Below, in pieces: positions 20,234-32,942 of a stretch of 64,000 nt of DNA. The DNA comes from Vibrio aestuarianus (GTDB taxonomy: Bacteria; Pseudomonadota; Gammaproteobacteria; Enterobacterales; Vibrionaceae). Where the stretch lies: the NCBI RefSeq assembly GCF_012395185.1, contig NZ_JAAZTU010000002.1, positions 62,001-126,000 on the forward strand, read 5' to 3'. Within the stretch, counting starts at the first letter, position 1, and each line of letters opens with the position of its first letter. A model generated the notes under the pieces. The model had not been told where the DNA came from. It worked only from the letters and a program-made list of their open reading frames with translations, and searched no databases. The position numbers were made by a program, and so were the translations under genes.

Positions 20234-20539
20234 TTACCAGCTAGCCTTACGAAGTCCAGGAATCTCGCCTTTCATGCAAGCTTCGCGAACTTTGATGCGG
20301 CTTAGACCGAACTTACGTAGGTAACCGTGTGGACGACCAGTTTGGTTGCAACGGTTGCGCTGACGTGAAGCACTTGAATCACGTGGAAGAGCTTGCAGCT
20401 TAAGAACTGCATTCCAACGATCTTCTTCAGATGCGTTTACATCGCTGATGATAGCTTTTAACGCAGAACGCTTTTCAGCGAACTTAGCTACTAGCTTTGC
20501 ACGTTTAACTTCACGTGCTTTCATTGATTGTTTAGCCAT
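20234..20539 (-). CDS. rpsN: 30S ribosomal protein S14
   Basis: This is the long, zinc-free form of S14: 101 residues, with only one cysteine before the conserved [17 protein letters not shown] block and no CxxC pair. It ends [10 protein letters not shown]. Encoded between rplE and rpsH. Confidence 0.97.
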   Translation of the reverse strand: MAKQSMKAREVKRAKLVAKFAEKRSALKAIISDVNASEEDRWNAVLKLQALPRDSSASRQRNRCNQTGRPHGYLRKFGLSRIKVREACMKGEIPGLRKASW

Positions 20540-20556
20540 AACAGTAACCCTTCACC

Positions 20557-21096
20557 TTACTTACGGAATGGGAAGTTAAAGGCAGCCAGCAGAGCACGGC
20601 CTTCCTCATCAGTACCAGCAGAAGTCGTGATAGTAATATCAAGACCACGTACACGATCTACTTTATCGTAGTCGATTTCTGGGAAGATGATTTGCTCACG
20701 AACGCCCATGCTGTAGTTACCACGACCGTCAAAAGACTTCGCGCTAACGCCACGGAAATCACGTACACGTGGAAGTGCAATAGAGATTAAACGCTCTAAG
20801 AAATCCCACATACGTTCGCCACGCAAGGTTACTTTACAACCAATTGGGTAGCCTTCACGAATTTTGAAACCTGCAACAGATTTACGAGCTTTAGTGATCA
20901 GTGGTTTTTGACCAGAGATCGTAGCCATATCAGATGCTGCATTTTCTAATAGTTTCTTATCGTTGATTGCTTCACCAACGCCCATGTTTAGGGTGATTTT
21001 CTCAATCCTAGGGACTTGCATGACGCTTGTGTAGCTGAACTCTTTGGTAAGCTCAGCGACTACAGACGACTTGTAGTAATCATGCAGTTTCGCCAT
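20557..21096 (-). CDS. rplE: 50S ribosomal protein L5
   Basis: L5 binds 5S rRNA and contacts the P-site tRNA. The 179 residues include [18 protein letters not shown] near 26-43 and [19 protein letters not shown] near the C-terminus. Encoded 14 bases behind rplX. Confidence 0.97.
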   Translation of the reverse strand: MAKLHDYYKSSVVAELTKEFSYTSVMQVPRIEKITLNMGVGEAINDKKLLENAASDMATISGQKPLITKARKSVAGFKIREGYPIGCKVTLRGERMWDFLERLISIALPRVRDFRGVSAKSFDGRGNYSMGVREQIIFPEIDYDKVDRVRGLDITITTSAGTDEEGRALLAAFNFPFRK

Positions 21097-21110
21097 AGTA
21101 GAACTCCAAA

Positions 21111-21425
21111 TTACTTAATTGTTTCACCGTTAGACTTGAAGAAACGCACTTTTTTGCCTTCTTCAAAACGGAAACCGATACGGTCCGCTTTACCAGTTGC
21201 TTCATTGAAGATTGCAACGTTAGAAGCATCAATAGCCGCTTCTTGTTCAACGATGCCACCTTGTTGACCTAGAGCCGGAACCGGCTTTTGGTGTTTCTTA
21301 ACAAGGTTGATACCTTCTACGATAACTTTACCAGTTACGAGAACCTTAGTTACTTTACCTTTCTTGCCTTTATCTTTACCAGCAAGAACGATTACTTCGT
21401 CGTTACGACGGATTTTAGCTGCCAT
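21111..21425 (-). CDS. rplX: 50S ribosomal protein L24
   Basis: A 104-residue L24 with the KOW motif ([19 protein letters not shown] at 6-24). It is one of the two assembly initiators of the 50S subunit. Encoded 12 bases behind rplN. Confidence 0.97.
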   Translation of the reverse strand: MAAKIRRNDEVIVLAGKDKGKKGKVTKVLVTGKVIVEGINLVKKHQKPVPALGQQGGIVEQEAAIDASNVAIFNEATGKADRIGFRFEEGKKVRFFKSNGETIK

Positions 21426-21437
21426 GTGTGCCGCTCC

Positions 21438-21809
21438 TTACAGAACTTCAGGTGCTAGTGACACGATTTTCATGAATTTCGCATTACGAAGTTCACGAGT
21501 CACTGGACCAAAGATACGTGTACCGATAGGTTGCTCTGACGTGTTGTTCAACAATACGCAAGCATTACGGTCGAAGCGAATGACAGAACCGTCTGGACGA
21601 CGTACGCCTTTACGGGTGCGAACTACCACCGCCTTCAGTACATCACCTTTTTTAACTTTACCGCGAGGAATTGCTTCCTTCACTGTAACTTTGATGATGT
21701 CACCGATATGTGCGTAACGGCGGTGAGAGCCACCCAGAACCTTAATACACATTACCTTGCGCGCGCCTGAGTTATCAGCTGCATCAAGTGTACTTTGCAT
21801 TTGGATCAT
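21438..21809 (-). CDS. rplN: 50S ribosomal protein L14
   Basis: A 123-residue L14, starting [20 protein letters not shown] and ending [12 protein letters not shown]. It is the first gene of the spc section. The 160-base gap upstream of it holds the S10-operon terminator and a promoter, so spc has its own start of transcription here. Confidence 0.97.
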   Translation of the reverse strand: MIQMQSTLDAADNSGARKVMCIKVLGGSHRRYAHIGDIIKVTVKEAIPRGKVKKGDVLKAVVVRTRKGVRRPDGSVIRFDRNACVLLNNTSEQPIGTRIFGPVTRELRNAKFMKIVSLAPEVL

Positions 21810-21878
21810 TGTTAGTGCTCCGCTAAATATTAAAACTAGACCCTCTCGGGTCGGGCTGCCTCTTTAAAAGGGACGCGA

Positions 21879-21884
21879 ATTGTA
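21879..21884 (-). promoter_or_regulatory. Candidate extended -10 promoter of the spc operon
   Basis: On the minus strand TGGTACAAT gives an extended -10 (TGn plus TACAAT) about 70 bases before rplN and just after the S10 terminator. The matching -35 is weak (TACCCA at 17-base spacing). A GC-rich GACCCGAGAGGGTC inverted repeat follows in the transcribed leader. Confidence 0.55.
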
Positions 21885-21910
21885 CCACCCTTTTTTTCAA
21901 TTGGGTAGAC

Positions 21911-21948
21911 AAAAAATAAACGGCTCCAAAAAAACTTTGGAGCCGTTT
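21911..21948 (-). terminator. Terminator between the S10 and spc sections
   Basis: A perfect 13-bp stem (AAACGGCTCCAAA / TTTGGAGCCGTTT, loop of 5) lies 21 bases behind the rpsQ stop and is followed on the minus strand by TATTTTTTG. It would end S10-operon transcripts behind rpsQ. Confidence 0.85.
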
Positions 21949-21969
21949 AAAATCATAGTATTACGATGA

Positions 21970-22224
21970 TTACATCTTCGCTTTTTCTACGACTTTAACC
22001 AAAGTCCAAGATTTAGTCTTAGACAATGGACGACACTCACGAATTTCAACAGTATCGCCTAGGCCACACTCGTTGTTTTCGTCATGTGCGTGTACTTTAG
22101 TCGTGCGCTTTACGAATTTACCGTAAATTGGGTGTTTCACCATGCGCTCGATAGCAACAACGATAGACTTATCCATCTTGTCGCTAACAACACGACCTAG
22201 TTGAGTACGAGATTTGTCGCTCAT
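21970..22224 (-). CDS. rpsQ: 30S ribosomal protein S17
   Basis: An 84-residue S17 with [20 protein letters not shown] near 10-29 and the OB-fold ending [18 protein letters not shown]. Its ATG overlaps the last base of the rpmC stop codon. It is the last gene of the S10 section before the terminator. Confidence 0.97.
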   Translation of the reverse strand: MSDKSRTQLGRVVSDKMDKSIVVAIERMVKHPIYGKFVKRTTKVHAHDENNECGLGDTVEIRECRPLSKTKSWTLVKVVEKAKM

Positions 22225-22415
22225 TATTCGCCTGCCTTCTCAGTCAAAACAGTTTTCACACGTGCGATATCACGGCGTACAGCTTTCAAAGTATGAGTTT
22301 GCTGTAGTTGACCAGTTGCAGCTTGCATGCGCAAGTTGAACTGTTCACGTAGCAAATTCAATAGCTCAGCGTTAAGCTCTTCAGCGCTTTTTGCGCGTAG
22401 ATCTAGTGCTTTCAT
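22224..22415 (-). CDS. rpmC: 50S ribosomal protein L29
   Basis: A 63-residue L29, [20 protein letters not shown], ending [10 protein letters not shown]. The ATG at 22415 shares one base with the rplP TGA (TGATG), so translation is probably coupled; a GTG one codon upstream is not needed for normal length. Confidence 0.95.
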   Translation of the reverse strand: MKALDLRAKSAEELNAELLNLLREQFNLRMQAATGQLQQTHTLKAVRRDIARVKTVLTEKAGE

Positions 22416-22825
22416 CACATCACCTGTTTAATTACGAATGTAGTTTTGAATGGCAGTTTGCGAGCCGCTAGGCGGAACGCTTCACGTGCCAATTCTTCAG
22501 GTACACCGTCCATTTCGTACATAACCTTACCAGGTTGGATTTGGGCTACCCAGTACTCAACGTTACCTTTACCCTTACCTTGACGAACTTCTAGTGGTTT
22601 TTCTGTGATTGGCTTATCTGGGAACACACGGATCCAGATTTTACCTTGACGCTTAACGTGACGTGTCATTGCACGACGTGCCGCTTCGATCTGACGAGCA
22701 GTTAGACGACCACGTCCAACGGCTTTAAGACCAAATGTACCGAAGCTTACGTCAGTACCTTTAGCTAGACCGCGGTTGCGACCAGTATGAACCTTACGGA
22801 ACTTAGTGCGTTTAGGTTGTAGCAT
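22415..22825 (-). CDS. rplP: 50S ribosomal protein L16
   Basis: A 136-residue L16, beginning [20 protein letters not shown] and containing the [19 protein letters not shown] segment. It helps place tRNA at the A site. It overlaps rpmC by one base and follows rpsC by 11 bases. Confidence 0.97.
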   Translation of the reverse strand: MLQPKRTKFRKVHTGRNRGLAKGTDVSFGTFGLKAVGRGRLTARQIEAARRAMTRHVKRQGKIWIRVFPDKPITEKPLEVRQGKGKGNVEYWVAQIQPGKVMYEMDGVPEELAREAFRLAARKLPFKTTFVIKQVM

Positions 22826-22836
22826 CAGTCGACTCC

Positions 22837-23535
22837 TTACTTACGGCCTTTACGCTGCTTCTTAGGCTTGTCAGCCTTTGGCTCAACAGCGTTTGCAGCT
22901 GGCATACCACCAAGGATTTCGCCCTTGAAGATCCAAACTTTAACGCCGATCACACCGTATTGAGTGTGAGCCGAAGAAGTTGCGTAATCAATGTCAGCAC
23001 GTAGAGTGTGTAGAGGCACACGGCCTTCACGGTACCACTCTGAACGTGCAATTTCAGCGCCGCCTAGACGACCGCTTACTTCCACTTTGATACCTTTAGC
23101 GCCTAGACGCATAGCGTTTTGTACTGCGCGCTTCATAGCACGACGGAACATAACGCGACGCTCTAGTTGAGACGCGATGCTATCAGCCACTAATTGACCG
23201 TCTAGCTCAGGCTTACGTACTTCAGCGATATTAATTTGCGCTGGTACACCTGCGATTTTAGCTACAGCAGTGCGTAGCTTCTCAACGTCTTCACCTTTCT
23301 TACCGATAACAACGCCTGGACGAGCTGTGTGAATAGTCACACGAATGCTCTTAGCAGGACGCTCGATAACGATGCGTGATAGAGACGCTTTTGAAAGTTC
23401 CTTCGTTAGGAACTGACGTACCTTGAAGTCGCCGTCTAGGTTGTCAGCGAAATCTTTGGTGTTAGCAAACCATGTAGCATTCCAAGGCTTAACGATGCCA
23501 AGACGAATACCATTAGGATGTACTTTCTGACCCAT
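22837..23535 (-). CDS. rpsC: 30S ribosomal protein S3
   Basis: A 232-residue S3 with the KH domain ([20 protein letters not shown] near 75-95) and the C-terminal [19 protein letters not shown]. It lines the mRNA entry tunnel. Encoded 17 bases behind rplV. Confidence 0.97.
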   Translation of the reverse strand: MGQKVHPNGIRLGIVKPWNATWFANTKDFADNLDGDFKVRQFLTKELSKASLSRIVIERPAKSIRVTIHTARPGVVIGKKGEDVEKLRTAVAKIAGVPAQINIAEVRKPELDGQLVADSIASQLERRVMFRRAMKRAVQNAMRLGAKGIKVEVSGRLGGAEIARSEWYREGRVPLHTLRADIDYATSSAHTQYGVIGVKVWIFKGEILGGMPAANAVEPKADKPKKQRKGRK

Positions 23536-23552
23536 TGCTTACTCTCCTAGTC

Positions 23553-23885
23553 TCAAGCGTCTGCTACAACAACAGTGATGTGGCTTGAACGCTTCAAGAT
23601 ACGATCCGCACGACCTTTAGCACGAGGCATAATACGCTTCATGGTAGGGCCCTCATCTACGAAGATTTTAGCGACATTAAGATCGTCGATATCTGCACCT
23701 TCGTTGTGTTCTGCGTTAGCGATAGCTGACTCTAGAACTTTCTTCACTAGTACAGCAGCTTTTTTGTTGCTGAACGTTAGAATTTCTAGAGCTTGATCCA
23801 CAGACTTACCACGGATTAGATCTGCAACTAAGCGAGCTTTCTGAGGCGAAATGCGAGCAAAGTTATGTTTAGCAATAGCTTCCAT
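23553..23885 (-). CDS. rplV: 50S ribosomal protein L22
   Basis: A 110-residue L22, with [20 protein letters not shown] near the start and the tunnel-lining hairpin segment [20 protein letters not shown] near 83-102. Sequence at the macrolide-sensitive hairpin looks ordinary. Confidence 0.97.
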
Positions 23886-23895
23886 TATTTACTCC

Positions 23896-24177
<282 letters not shown>

Positions 24178-24194
24178 TTATCCTCTTATATAGA

Positions 24195-25019
<825 letters not shown>

Positions 25020-25035
25020 TATTCAACTACTCCTG

Positions 25036-25338
25036 TTATTCCGCGCCGCCAACAAAGTCAAGATCTTGACCTTCTTTCAAAGTCACATACGCTTTCTTAA
25101 CGTCGCTGCGGCGACCTTGGCGTAGACCTTGACGTTTGGTCTTACCCTTAGTGATAAGAGTATTTACAGACTTAACTTCAACTTCAAATAGCTTTTCTAC
25201 AGCTGCTTTGATCTCTTTTTTAGTAGCATCTTTTGATACTTTGAAAACGATAGTGTTCGCTTTCTCAGCAGTCATCGTTGCTTTTTCAGAGATGTGCGGT
25301 GCACGTAGAACTTTTAGTAGACGCTCTTCACTGATCAT
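25036..25338 (-). CDS. rplW: 50S ribosomal protein L23
   Basis: A 100-residue L23, docking site for trigger factor and SRP at the tunnel exit. It begins [20 protein letters not shown]. Its ATG overlaps the rplD stop as ATGA, implying coupled translation. Confidence 0.97.
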   Translation of the reverse strand: MISEERLLKVLRAPHISEKATMTAEKANTIVFKVSKDATKKEIKAAVEKLFEVEVKSVNTLITKGKTKRQGLRQGRRSDVKKAYVTLKEGQDLDFVGGAE

Positions 25339-25937
25339 GCCAGCATCTCCTCAACTTGCTTAACTGCTTCTGCAGTCATTAGAACCTTGTCAAACGCGAT
25401 TAGGCTTACTGGGTCAAGACCCGCTACGTCACGTGCGTCAACTTTGTATAGGTTACGAGCAGCTAAGAATAGATTCTCGTCTACTTCGCCAGTAACGATA
25501 AGTACATCGTTAAGCTCAAGCTCTTGAAGCTTAGCTACTAGCTCTTTAGTTTTTGGTGCTTCTACTGAGAAGTTATCAACAACGATTAGACGCTCTTGAC
25601 GAACTAACTCAGAAAGAATGCTCTTCATAGCACCACGGTACATTTTTTTGTTTACTTTTTGGCTGTGATCTTGTGGTTTCGCAGCAAAAGTAACACCACC
25701 TGTACGCCAGATTGGGCTACGAATAGTACCAGCACGTGCACGGCCAGTACCTTTTTGACGCCATGGCTTAGCGCCACCGCCAGAAACTTCTGAACGTGTC
25801 TTTTGAGCACGAGTACCTTGACGAGCACCTGCTGCATACGCAACAACTACTTGGTGTACAAGGGCTTCGTTGAACTCACGTCCGAAAGTAGTTTCGGAAA
25901 CAGTTAGTGCGTTAGCACCTTTAACCATCAATTCCAT
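25335..25937 (-). CDS. rplD: 50S ribosomal protein L4
   Basis: A 200-residue L4 with the tunnel loop [20 protein letters not shown] near 57-76 and the globular domain ending [19 protein letters not shown] (here [16 protein letters not shown]). In E. coli L4 also regulates the S10 operon through its leader; the long leader seen upstream of rpsJ would allow that here. Confidence 0.97.
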   Translation of the reverse strand: MELMVKGANALTVSETTFGREFNEALVHQVVVAYAAGARQGTRAQKTRSEVSGGGAKPWRQKGTGRARAGTIRSPIWRTGGVTFAAKPQDHSQKVNKKMYRGAMKSILSELVRQERLIVVDNFSVEAPKTKELVAKLQELELNDVLIVTGEVDENLFLAARNLYKVDARDVAGLDPVSLIAFDKVLMTAEAVKQVEEMLA

Positions 25938-25953
25938 TACTTACTCCTAGACG

Positions 25954-26583
25954 TTATGCTTTAACAGCTGGTTTGACGATCACGTTAGCGCCTGTTGAGC
26001 CTGGTACTGCACCTTTAATAAGAAGCAGATTACGCTCAGCGTCAACACGTACGATCTCTAGGTTTTGAGTCGTTACACGCTCAGCACCCATGTGACCCGC
26101 CATTTTCTTGCCTTTAAACACGCGACCTGGAGTTTGACATTGGCCAATTGAACCCGGTGCACGGTGAGACAAAGAGTTACCGTGAGTCATATCTTGAGTA
26201 CGGAAGTTCCAGCGCTTAACAGCACCTTGGAAGCCTTTACCCTTAGATGTACCAGTAACGTCTACTTTTTTAACTTCATTGAAAAGTTCTACAGTTAGCT
26301 CAGCGCCAACTTCAAACTCTTCACCGTTTTCTAAACGGAATTCCCAAAGACCGCGACCTGCTTCAACACCAGCTTTCGCAAAGTGACCAGCTTCAGGTTT
26401 AGTTACACGGTTAGCTTTCTTAGCACCAGTAGTGATCTGGATTGCTGCGTAGCCGTCTGTCTCAAGAGTTTTAACTTGAGAAATACGGTTCGCTTCAACC
26501 TCAACAACAGTTACTGGGATAGAAACGCCTTCTTCAGTAAATACGCGGGTCATACCCACTTTACGTCCGACTAGACCAATCAT
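25954..26583 (-). CDS. rplC: 50S ribosomal protein L3
   Basis: A 209-residue L3 starting [20 protein letters not shown], with the extended loop [20 protein letters not shown] near 127-146 that reaches the peptidyl-transferase centre. Encoded 14 bases behind rpsJ. Confidence 0.97.
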   Translation of the reverse strand: MIGLVGRKVGMTRVFTEEGVSIPVTVVEVEANRISQVKTLETDGYAAIQITTGAKKANRVTKPEAGHFAKAGVEAGRGLWEFRLENGEEFEVGAELTVELFNEVKKVDVTGTSKGKGFQGAVKRWNFRTQDMTHGNSLSHRAPGSIGQCQTPGRVFKGKKMAGHMGAERVTTQNLEIVRVDAERNLLLIKGAVPGSTGANVIVKPAVKA

Positions 26584-26597
26584 TATTCTAATCTCCC

Positions 26598-27180
<583 letters not shown>

Positions 27181-27186
27181 CGGTGC

Positions 27187-27214
27187 ATTATACAGATCAC
27201 AGTTTCACATGCAA
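27187..27214 (-). promoter_or_regulatory. Sigma-70 promoter of the S10 operon
   Basis: On the minus strand TTGCAT (27209-27214), a 16-base spacer and a perfect TATAAT (27187-27192) lie about 280 bases upstream of rpsJ. This is the strongest promoter match in the ribosomal region. Confidence 0.82.
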
Positions 27215-27250
27215 GTACTGTGTGAAAATTATCCGTGATTATTTTTTGAC

Positions 27251-27279
27251 CAATAAAAAGGCACCACAGTCGATGCCTT
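27251..27279 (-). terminator. Terminator of rnr-rlmB
   Basis: On the minus strand AAGGCA and TGCCTT enclose a 10-base loop and are followed by TTTATT, 22 bases behind the rlmB stop. The stem is short but the U-tract is good. Confidence 0.65.
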
Positions 27280-27301
27280 CTTACCGATACTATGGGTAAG
27301 G

Positions 27302-28042
27302 TTATGCGGTTTGTCTCTGTCTGACAGCTTCAAATAGACAAATACCTGAAGCCACCGAAACATTTAAGCTTGAAACACTGCCCGACATTGGGATTTTAAT
27401 CAAATCATCACAGGTTTCACGGGTTAAACGGCGCATGCCATCCCCTTCAGCACCCATAACGATAGCTAGCGGGCCAGTAAGCTTTGCTTGATAAATATCA
27501 TGCGTGGCTTCACCTGCGGTCCCCACAAACCAAACTCCTTGTTCTTGCAAGGCTCGCATGGTTCTCGCTAAGTTTGTCACACGTACTAGCGGCACTGTCT
27601 CAGCAGCCCCACACGCAACTTTACTCACTGTTGCTGTCATAGGTGCGGATCTATCTTTTGGGACAATAACTGCCGCAACCCCTGCAGCGTCAGCATTACG
27701 CAAGCAGGCACCAAGGTTATGTGGATCAGTCACGCCATCTAGCACTAAGATCAATGGCTGTTCATGCTTAGAAAGAATCTCATCCAGATCATGCTCATTT
27801 AGCTGTTTCGCCGGTTTTACTCGAGCGATCAATCCTTGATGGTTTGCTCCATGTGCTTTGTCATCTAAAGCTTTGCGTCCCATTTGCTGGATAGAAACAC
27901 CACAATGCTGCAGTTCATTTAGCAAAGGGAGGAGGCGCTCATCTTGACGCCCTTTCAGCACAAACGCTTCAATTAGACGTGCTGGATCATTTTCTAGCAC
28001 TGCACTTACGGCGTGAATCCCGTAAATAAATTCGTTACTCAT
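27302..28042 (-). CDS. rlmB: 23S rRNA (guanosine-2'-O-)-methyltransferase RlmB
   Basis: RlmB methylates the 2'-O of G2251 in 23S rRNA (E. coli numbering) with SAM. The 246-residue protein has the N-terminal substrate-binding domain ([13 protein letters not shown] at the start) and a SPOUT catalytic domain with [16 protein letters not shown] near 126, [12 protein letters not shown] near 196 and [18 protein letters not shown] near 217, which form the trefoil knot. It follows rnr by 17 bases, the usual rnr-rlmB pairing. Confidence 0.96.
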   Translation of the reverse strand: MSNEFIYGIHAVSAVLENDPARLIEAFVLKGRQDERLLPLLNELQHCGVSIQQMGRKALDDKAHGANHQGLIARVKPAKQLNEHDLDEILSKHEQPLILVLDGVTDPHNLGACLRNADAAGVAAVIVPKDRSAPMTATVSKVACGAAETVPLVRVTNLARTMRALQEQGVWFVGTAGEATHDIYQAKLTGPLAIVMGAEGDGMRRLTRETCDDLIKIPMSGSVSSLNVSVASGICLFEAVRQRQTA

Positions 28043-28059
28043 GGTCTACCTATCAATCA

Positions 28060-30510
28060 TTATTTTTTGGCGCGAGTCTTGGTCGTTTTGGCTCGTGGTT
28101 TATCTTTACGCGCTTTATCTGTTTTTGCCTTCTTGCGCTTTGGCTTGTTGCTTGGGCTTACTTTGTCATCAGGGCGCTTGGTTGGCTCGACTAATGGAAC
28201 CGCTTTTGCGCCTTTGGTTGAGGCTGCTTTTTTGCCTCTAGCCTTTTCACGTGCTTCTGTTGCCCGTTTCTTCGCCGTTTTACCTTCACCGCGTAGCTTA
28301 CGGCTAGTTCCAACTAATTCAAAGTCGATTTGACGATCATCAAGGTTCACCGACAACACTTTCACTTTCACAGCATCGCCTAAACGGTAGATATTACCGA
28401 AGCTTTCACCGATTAATCGTTGTCCCATCGGGTCAAATTGATAGTAGTCATTCGCTAAACTTGAAATATGAACCAAACCATCAATATGCAGTTCAGTCAA
28501 ACGCACAAAGAAACCAAAGCCAGTTACATTAGCAATTACCCCATCAAGTTCTTCACCCACATGGTCTTGCATGTATTCGCATTTTAGCCAATCAGAGACT
28601 TCGCGGGTCGCATCATCGGCACGACGTTCGGTCGTAGAACATTGTTCACCATAATAATCCATATCATCAAATGAATAATGGAAACCACCAGTTGGTGTCC
28701 AGCGATCGGTATGAGTGCCCGATTCTTTCGCAATTAGATATTTAATCGCTCGGTGCAGCAATAGATCAGGGTAACGGCGAATTGGTGACGTAAAGTGTGC
28801 ATAACGTTTTAACGCTAAACCAAAGTGACCACAGTTATCAGCATTATAGACCGCTTGCTTCATTGAGCGAAGAAGCATGGTTTGGATAAGTTCTTTATCT
28901 TGCCGCTCACCAATCTGTTTCATTAAATTGGCATAATCGGTTGGAGATGGAGTCAACCCACCCTCAAGGCTAAGGCCCAACTCACCTAAGAAATCACGGA
29001 ACCCCATCAAACGCTCTTCTCCTGGGGATTCATGAATACGGTACAACGCAGGCTCTTTGGCTTTTTCAACCAAAGTCGCAGAAGCAATATTGGCTAAGAT
29101 CATACATTCTTCAATGATCTTGTGAGCATCGTTACGGATAACCGGTTCGATGCTTTCAATTTTACGCTCCGCGTTGAAGATGAATTTCGTTTCAACCGTT
29201 TCAAATTCAATACCACCTCGTTCATCGCGAGCCTGCTTCAACACTTTATACATAGTGTGTAGCTCTTCAAGATGCGGAATGAGAGGTTGGTAGCGTTCAC
29301 GAAGTTCTTCATCCCCCTCTAAAATCGCACTCACTTTGTTGTAAGTCAGGCGAGCATGAGAGTTCATCACCGCTTCATAATGTTTATAGCCGGAAATTTT
29401 ACCACTTGCAGAGATGGTCATTTCACACACCATACATAAGCGGTCTACTTGTGGATTCAATGAACACAGACCATTAGATAGCACTTCAGGCAACATTGGG
29501 ACGACTTGTGATGGGAAATAAACTGAGTTACCACGGTTGATTGCTTCTTTATCTAACGCTGTATCTGGGCGTACATAATAACTGACATCTGCAATGGCCA
29601 CCCATAAACGCCATCCACCGCCTTTTTTCGCTTCACAATATACGGCGTCATCAAAGTCACGCGCATCTTCGCCATCAATTGTCACTAGCGGTAATTGACG
29701 GACATCAACCCGACCTTGTTTGGCTTTTTCTGGTACATCTTCACCAAGGTGCTCTACTTGCTTCAATACTTCGGTAGGCCATTCGTGTGGAATTTGGTGG
29801 GTGCGGATCGCAATTTGCGTTTCCATACCAGGTGCCATATTTTCGCCTAACACTTCAACCACTTTACCTGTCATTCCACGTGTACGTGCGCCGCGGTCTG
29901 TAATCTCCATCACAACAACATTCCCCATACGAGCTCCGCCTCTGTGCTCATTGGGAATAAGAATATCTTGTGTGATGCGAGAATCATCAGGAACTACATA
30001 GGCATAACCGTGCTCTAGGAAAAAACGTCCTACAAGCTGAGATTTACGTTCTTCCAACACGCGAACCAAACGCCCTTCTTTTCTACCACGCTTGTCAGTA
30101 CCCGTTGGCTGAACCAATACATAATCGCCGTGGATGATGGTGCGCATCTGGTGGTGGGGCAACAGAATGTCGTTATCTTTGCCAGTGCTGCCATCCGGAC
30201 GAATCCAGCCATGTCCATCTTTATGCCCGATCACATAACCTTTTATCATTTCTAGTTTGTCAGGTAAGGCGTAGCATTGGCGACGAGTAAATACCAACTG
30301 ACCATCACGCTCCATAGCACGCAAACGGCGGCGTAATCCTTCGTACTGCTCTTCTCCAGACAAACCTAACGCTTCAAAAAGATCGTTACGGTTCATCGGT
30401 ACATTAGCTTTCGTCAGGAACTCGAGAATAAATTCTCGGCTGGGGATTGGATTTTCGTAATTGCTAGATTCTCGATCAGCAAAGGGATCGTTATTGATAA
30501 TTTCAGACAT
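28060..30510 (-). CDS. rnr: Ribonuclease R
   Basis: RNase R is a processive 3'-5' exoribonuclease that degrades structured RNA, with roles in rRNA quality control and trans-translation. From ATG 30510 ([20 protein letters not shown]) it has 816 residues, close to the 813 of E. coli; the open frame extends 29 codons further, past the normal start. Order: HTH-like N-terminus, cold-shock domains, the RNB core with [17 protein letters not shown] near 275-291 carrying the catalytic aspartates, an S1 domain near 640-725, and a Lys/Arg-rich tail. It forms an operon with rlmB. Confidence 0.96.
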   Translation of the reverse strand: MSEIINNDPFADRESSNYENPIPSREFILEFLTKANVPMNRNDLFEALGLSGEEQYEGLRRRLRAMERDGQLVFTRRQCYALPDKLEMIKGYVIGHKDGHGWIRPDGSTGKDNDILLPHHQMRTIIHGDYVLVQPTGTDKRGRKEGRLVRVLEERKSQLVGRFFLEHGYAYVVPDDSRITQDILIPNEHRGGARMGNVVVMEITDRGARTRGMTGKVVEVLGENMAPGMETQIAIRTHQIPHEWPTEVLKQVEHLGEDVPEKAKQGRVDVRQLPLVTIDGEDARDFDDAVYCEAKKGGGWRLWVAIADVSYYVRPDTALDKEAINRGNSVYFPSQVVPMLPEVLSNGLCSLNPQVDRLCMVCEMTISASGKISGYKHYEAVMNSHARLTYNKVSAILEGDEELRERYQPLIPHLEELHTMYKVLKQARDERGGIEFETVETKFIFNAERKIESIEPVIRNDAHKIIEECMILANIASATLVEKAKEPALYRIHESPGEERLMGFRDFLGELGLSLEGGLTPSPTDYANLMKQIGERQDKELIQTMLLRSMKQAVYNADNCGHFGLALKRYAHFTSPIRRYPDLLLHRAIKYLIAKESGTHTDRWTPTGGFHYSFDDMDYYGEQCSTTERRADDATREVSDWLKCEYMQDHVGEELDGVIANVTGFGFFVRLTELHIDGLVHISSLANDYYQFDPMGQRLIGESFGNIYRLGDAVKVKVLSVNLDDRQIDFELVGTSRKLRGEGKTAKKRATEAREKARGKKAASTKGAKAVPLVEPTKRPDDKVSPSNKPKRKKAKTDKARKDKPRAKTTKTRAKK

Positions 30511-30591
30511 AGGCAGACCTGCTAAAGCAAGGAAGAGATAACAAGAGTATAACTGACTCAGGAAAGAAGGCACAGCAGCGTATTGATTATT

Positions 30592-30627
30592 AAACAATAT
30601 CGCCCAAGCATTACGTTGGGCGATATT
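30592..30627 (-). terminator. Terminator-like hairpin of motX
   Basis: A perfect 12-bp stem AATATCGCCCAA / TTGGGCGATATT with an 8-base loop lies 16 bases behind motX. The following tract (GTTTAAT on the minus strand) is only moderately U-rich, so some read-through into rnr is possible. Confidence 0.6.
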
Positions 30628-30642
30628 AGAGAAGAATGAGCG

Positions 30643-31278
30643 CTACCAGAATGTATCGCGCCGCTTAGCGCGTGCAATAATATTATCAGGCATACGTAGC
30701 TCAAGCCCTTGGCGAAGCATTGAAATGCGGGTATGAGTTCTTTGATCGGCCGTGACAGAGTTATATAGCCAGCGATACGCATCTTCATAATCTAATGGGC
30801 TGCCATAATCACGCAGCAGTAATTCTGCCAAATGAATTCGCGCATTGATATTGCCCATGGCTGCTGCTTCGCGCAGGTACGGGATCGCCCGTTCTTTATC
30901 TTGTTGAACAAGTGTTCCACGAGAATAGTAGCGCCCTAGCTGCTCTAGTGCTACGGGTAAGCCTTGGTGGGCAGCATTTTCCATATAGTACAAGCCAAGC
31001 TCAACATCTTGGTCAACACACACTCCCCACGCCAACATATCACCATACAAAAATTCGTAAGATGGCAGGTTAATGCGAGTGGCACGTGCCACGATATCTT
31101 CCACTAACTGGCAGTTATCAGCTTTAACTTGTTCTAAATGTTTATTTTGCTCAATTAACTTGATTAACTCAGCTTCGGTGTAAATAGGGACTGGCTCACC
31201 CACTTCCGCCACATTTGCATGACTCAAGGATGAGTTCAGCGCCAAAAACAATGAAGCTGCTACCATTCGTAGCTTCAT
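30643..31278 (-). CDS. motX: Sodium-driven flagellar motor protein MotX
   Basis: MotX is a periplasmic component of the T-ring that holds the PomAB stators of the Na+-driven polar flagellum. The 211-residue product has a signal peptide (cut after SHA near residue 21) and Sel1/TPR-like repeats at about 75-180 (YGDMLAWGVCVDQDVELGL, LGRYYSRGTLVQQDKERAI and similar). Cys-56 and Cys-87 region residues could form the disulphide known for the family. It stands alone between rnr and purA, away from flagellar clusters, and has its own sigma-28 promoter. Confidence 0.93.
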   Translation of the reverse strand: MKLRMVAASLFLALNSSLSHANVAEVGEPVPIYTEAELIKLIEQNKHLEQVKADNCQLVEDIVARATRINLPSYEFLYGDMLAWGVCVDQDVELGLYYMENAAHQGLPVALEQLGRYYSRGTLVQQDKERAIPYLREAAAMGNINARIHLAELLLRDYGSPLDYEDAYRWLYNSVTADQRTHTRISMLRQGLELRMPDNIIARAKRRDTFW

Positions 31279-31352
31279 ACCTGCACTCTTTATTTATGTC
31301 GATAGCCTTAAAATTATAGCCACTAATCGTTATAGGGCGGGGCTTGATAACT

Positions 31353-31379
31353 TTATCGGCGATAACGGCAAACTCTTTA
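31353..31379 (-). promoter_or_regulatory. Sigma-28 (FliA) promoter of motX
   Basis: On the minus strand TAAAGAGT, 11 bases, GCCGATAA. The FliA consensus is TAAAGTTT-N11-GCCGATAA, so the -10 is perfect, the spacing exact and the -35 differs at two positions. It lies about 75 bases upstream of the motX start. Confidence 0.85.
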
Positions 31380-31382
31380 GAC

Positions 31383-31408
31383 AAAATTTGCCGTTAGTCG
31401 GCAATTTT
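31383..31408. other. Inverted repeat directly upstream of the motX promoter
   Basis: AAAATTTGCCG and CGGCAATTTT pair around TTAGT with one bulged base, four bases upstream of the motX -35 box. It could be a regulator site or a second, weak transcription stop behind purA. No U-tract on the minus strand. Confidence 0.4.
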
Positions 31409-31445
31409 CTGCCATATCGAGTTCAAAATATCATCATTACCGACA

Positions 31446-31476
31446 TAAAAAAACCGACTTTAAAAGTCGGTTTTAA
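31446..31476 (-). terminator. Terminator of purA
   Basis: On the minus strand AAAACCGACTT and AAGTCGGTTTT form a hairpin that runs into TTTTTTT, 20 bases behind the purA stop. Confidence 0.88.
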
Positions 31477-31496
31477 AAACGTTTATCTATCAACCA

Positions 31497-32834
<1,338 letters not shown>

Positions 32835-32844
32835 TTAAAAAAGG

Positions 32845-32873
32845 ATTCTAGCACCGAATCACTTTCCTTGCAG
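32845..32873 (-). promoter_or_regulatory. Candidate promoter of purA
   Basis: On the minus strand an extended -10 (TGCTAGAAT; TAGAAT at 32845-32850) has a weak -35 CTGCAA at 32868-32873 with a 17-base spacer, placing the start about 25 bases before the gene. No PurR-like ACGCAAACGTTTGCGT palindrome is seen. Confidence 0.45.
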
Positions 32874-32910
32874 TCATTTTTTAAGCATAAAAATGTCATA
32901 AAAAATGACT
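32872..32910. other. AT-rich inverted repeat between iaaA and purA
   Basis: Arms AGTCATTTTTT and AAAAAATGACT (11 bp each, 17-base loop) lie between the iaaA stop and the purA promoter. On the minus strand a smaller hairpin inside it (GTCAT-TTTTT-ATGAC) is followed by ATTTTTA, so it may end iaaA transcription weakly; an operator is the alternative. Confidence 0.4.
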
Positions 32911-32942
32911 TTATAAATCATTCAGTTATTTAGGCATCTAAC

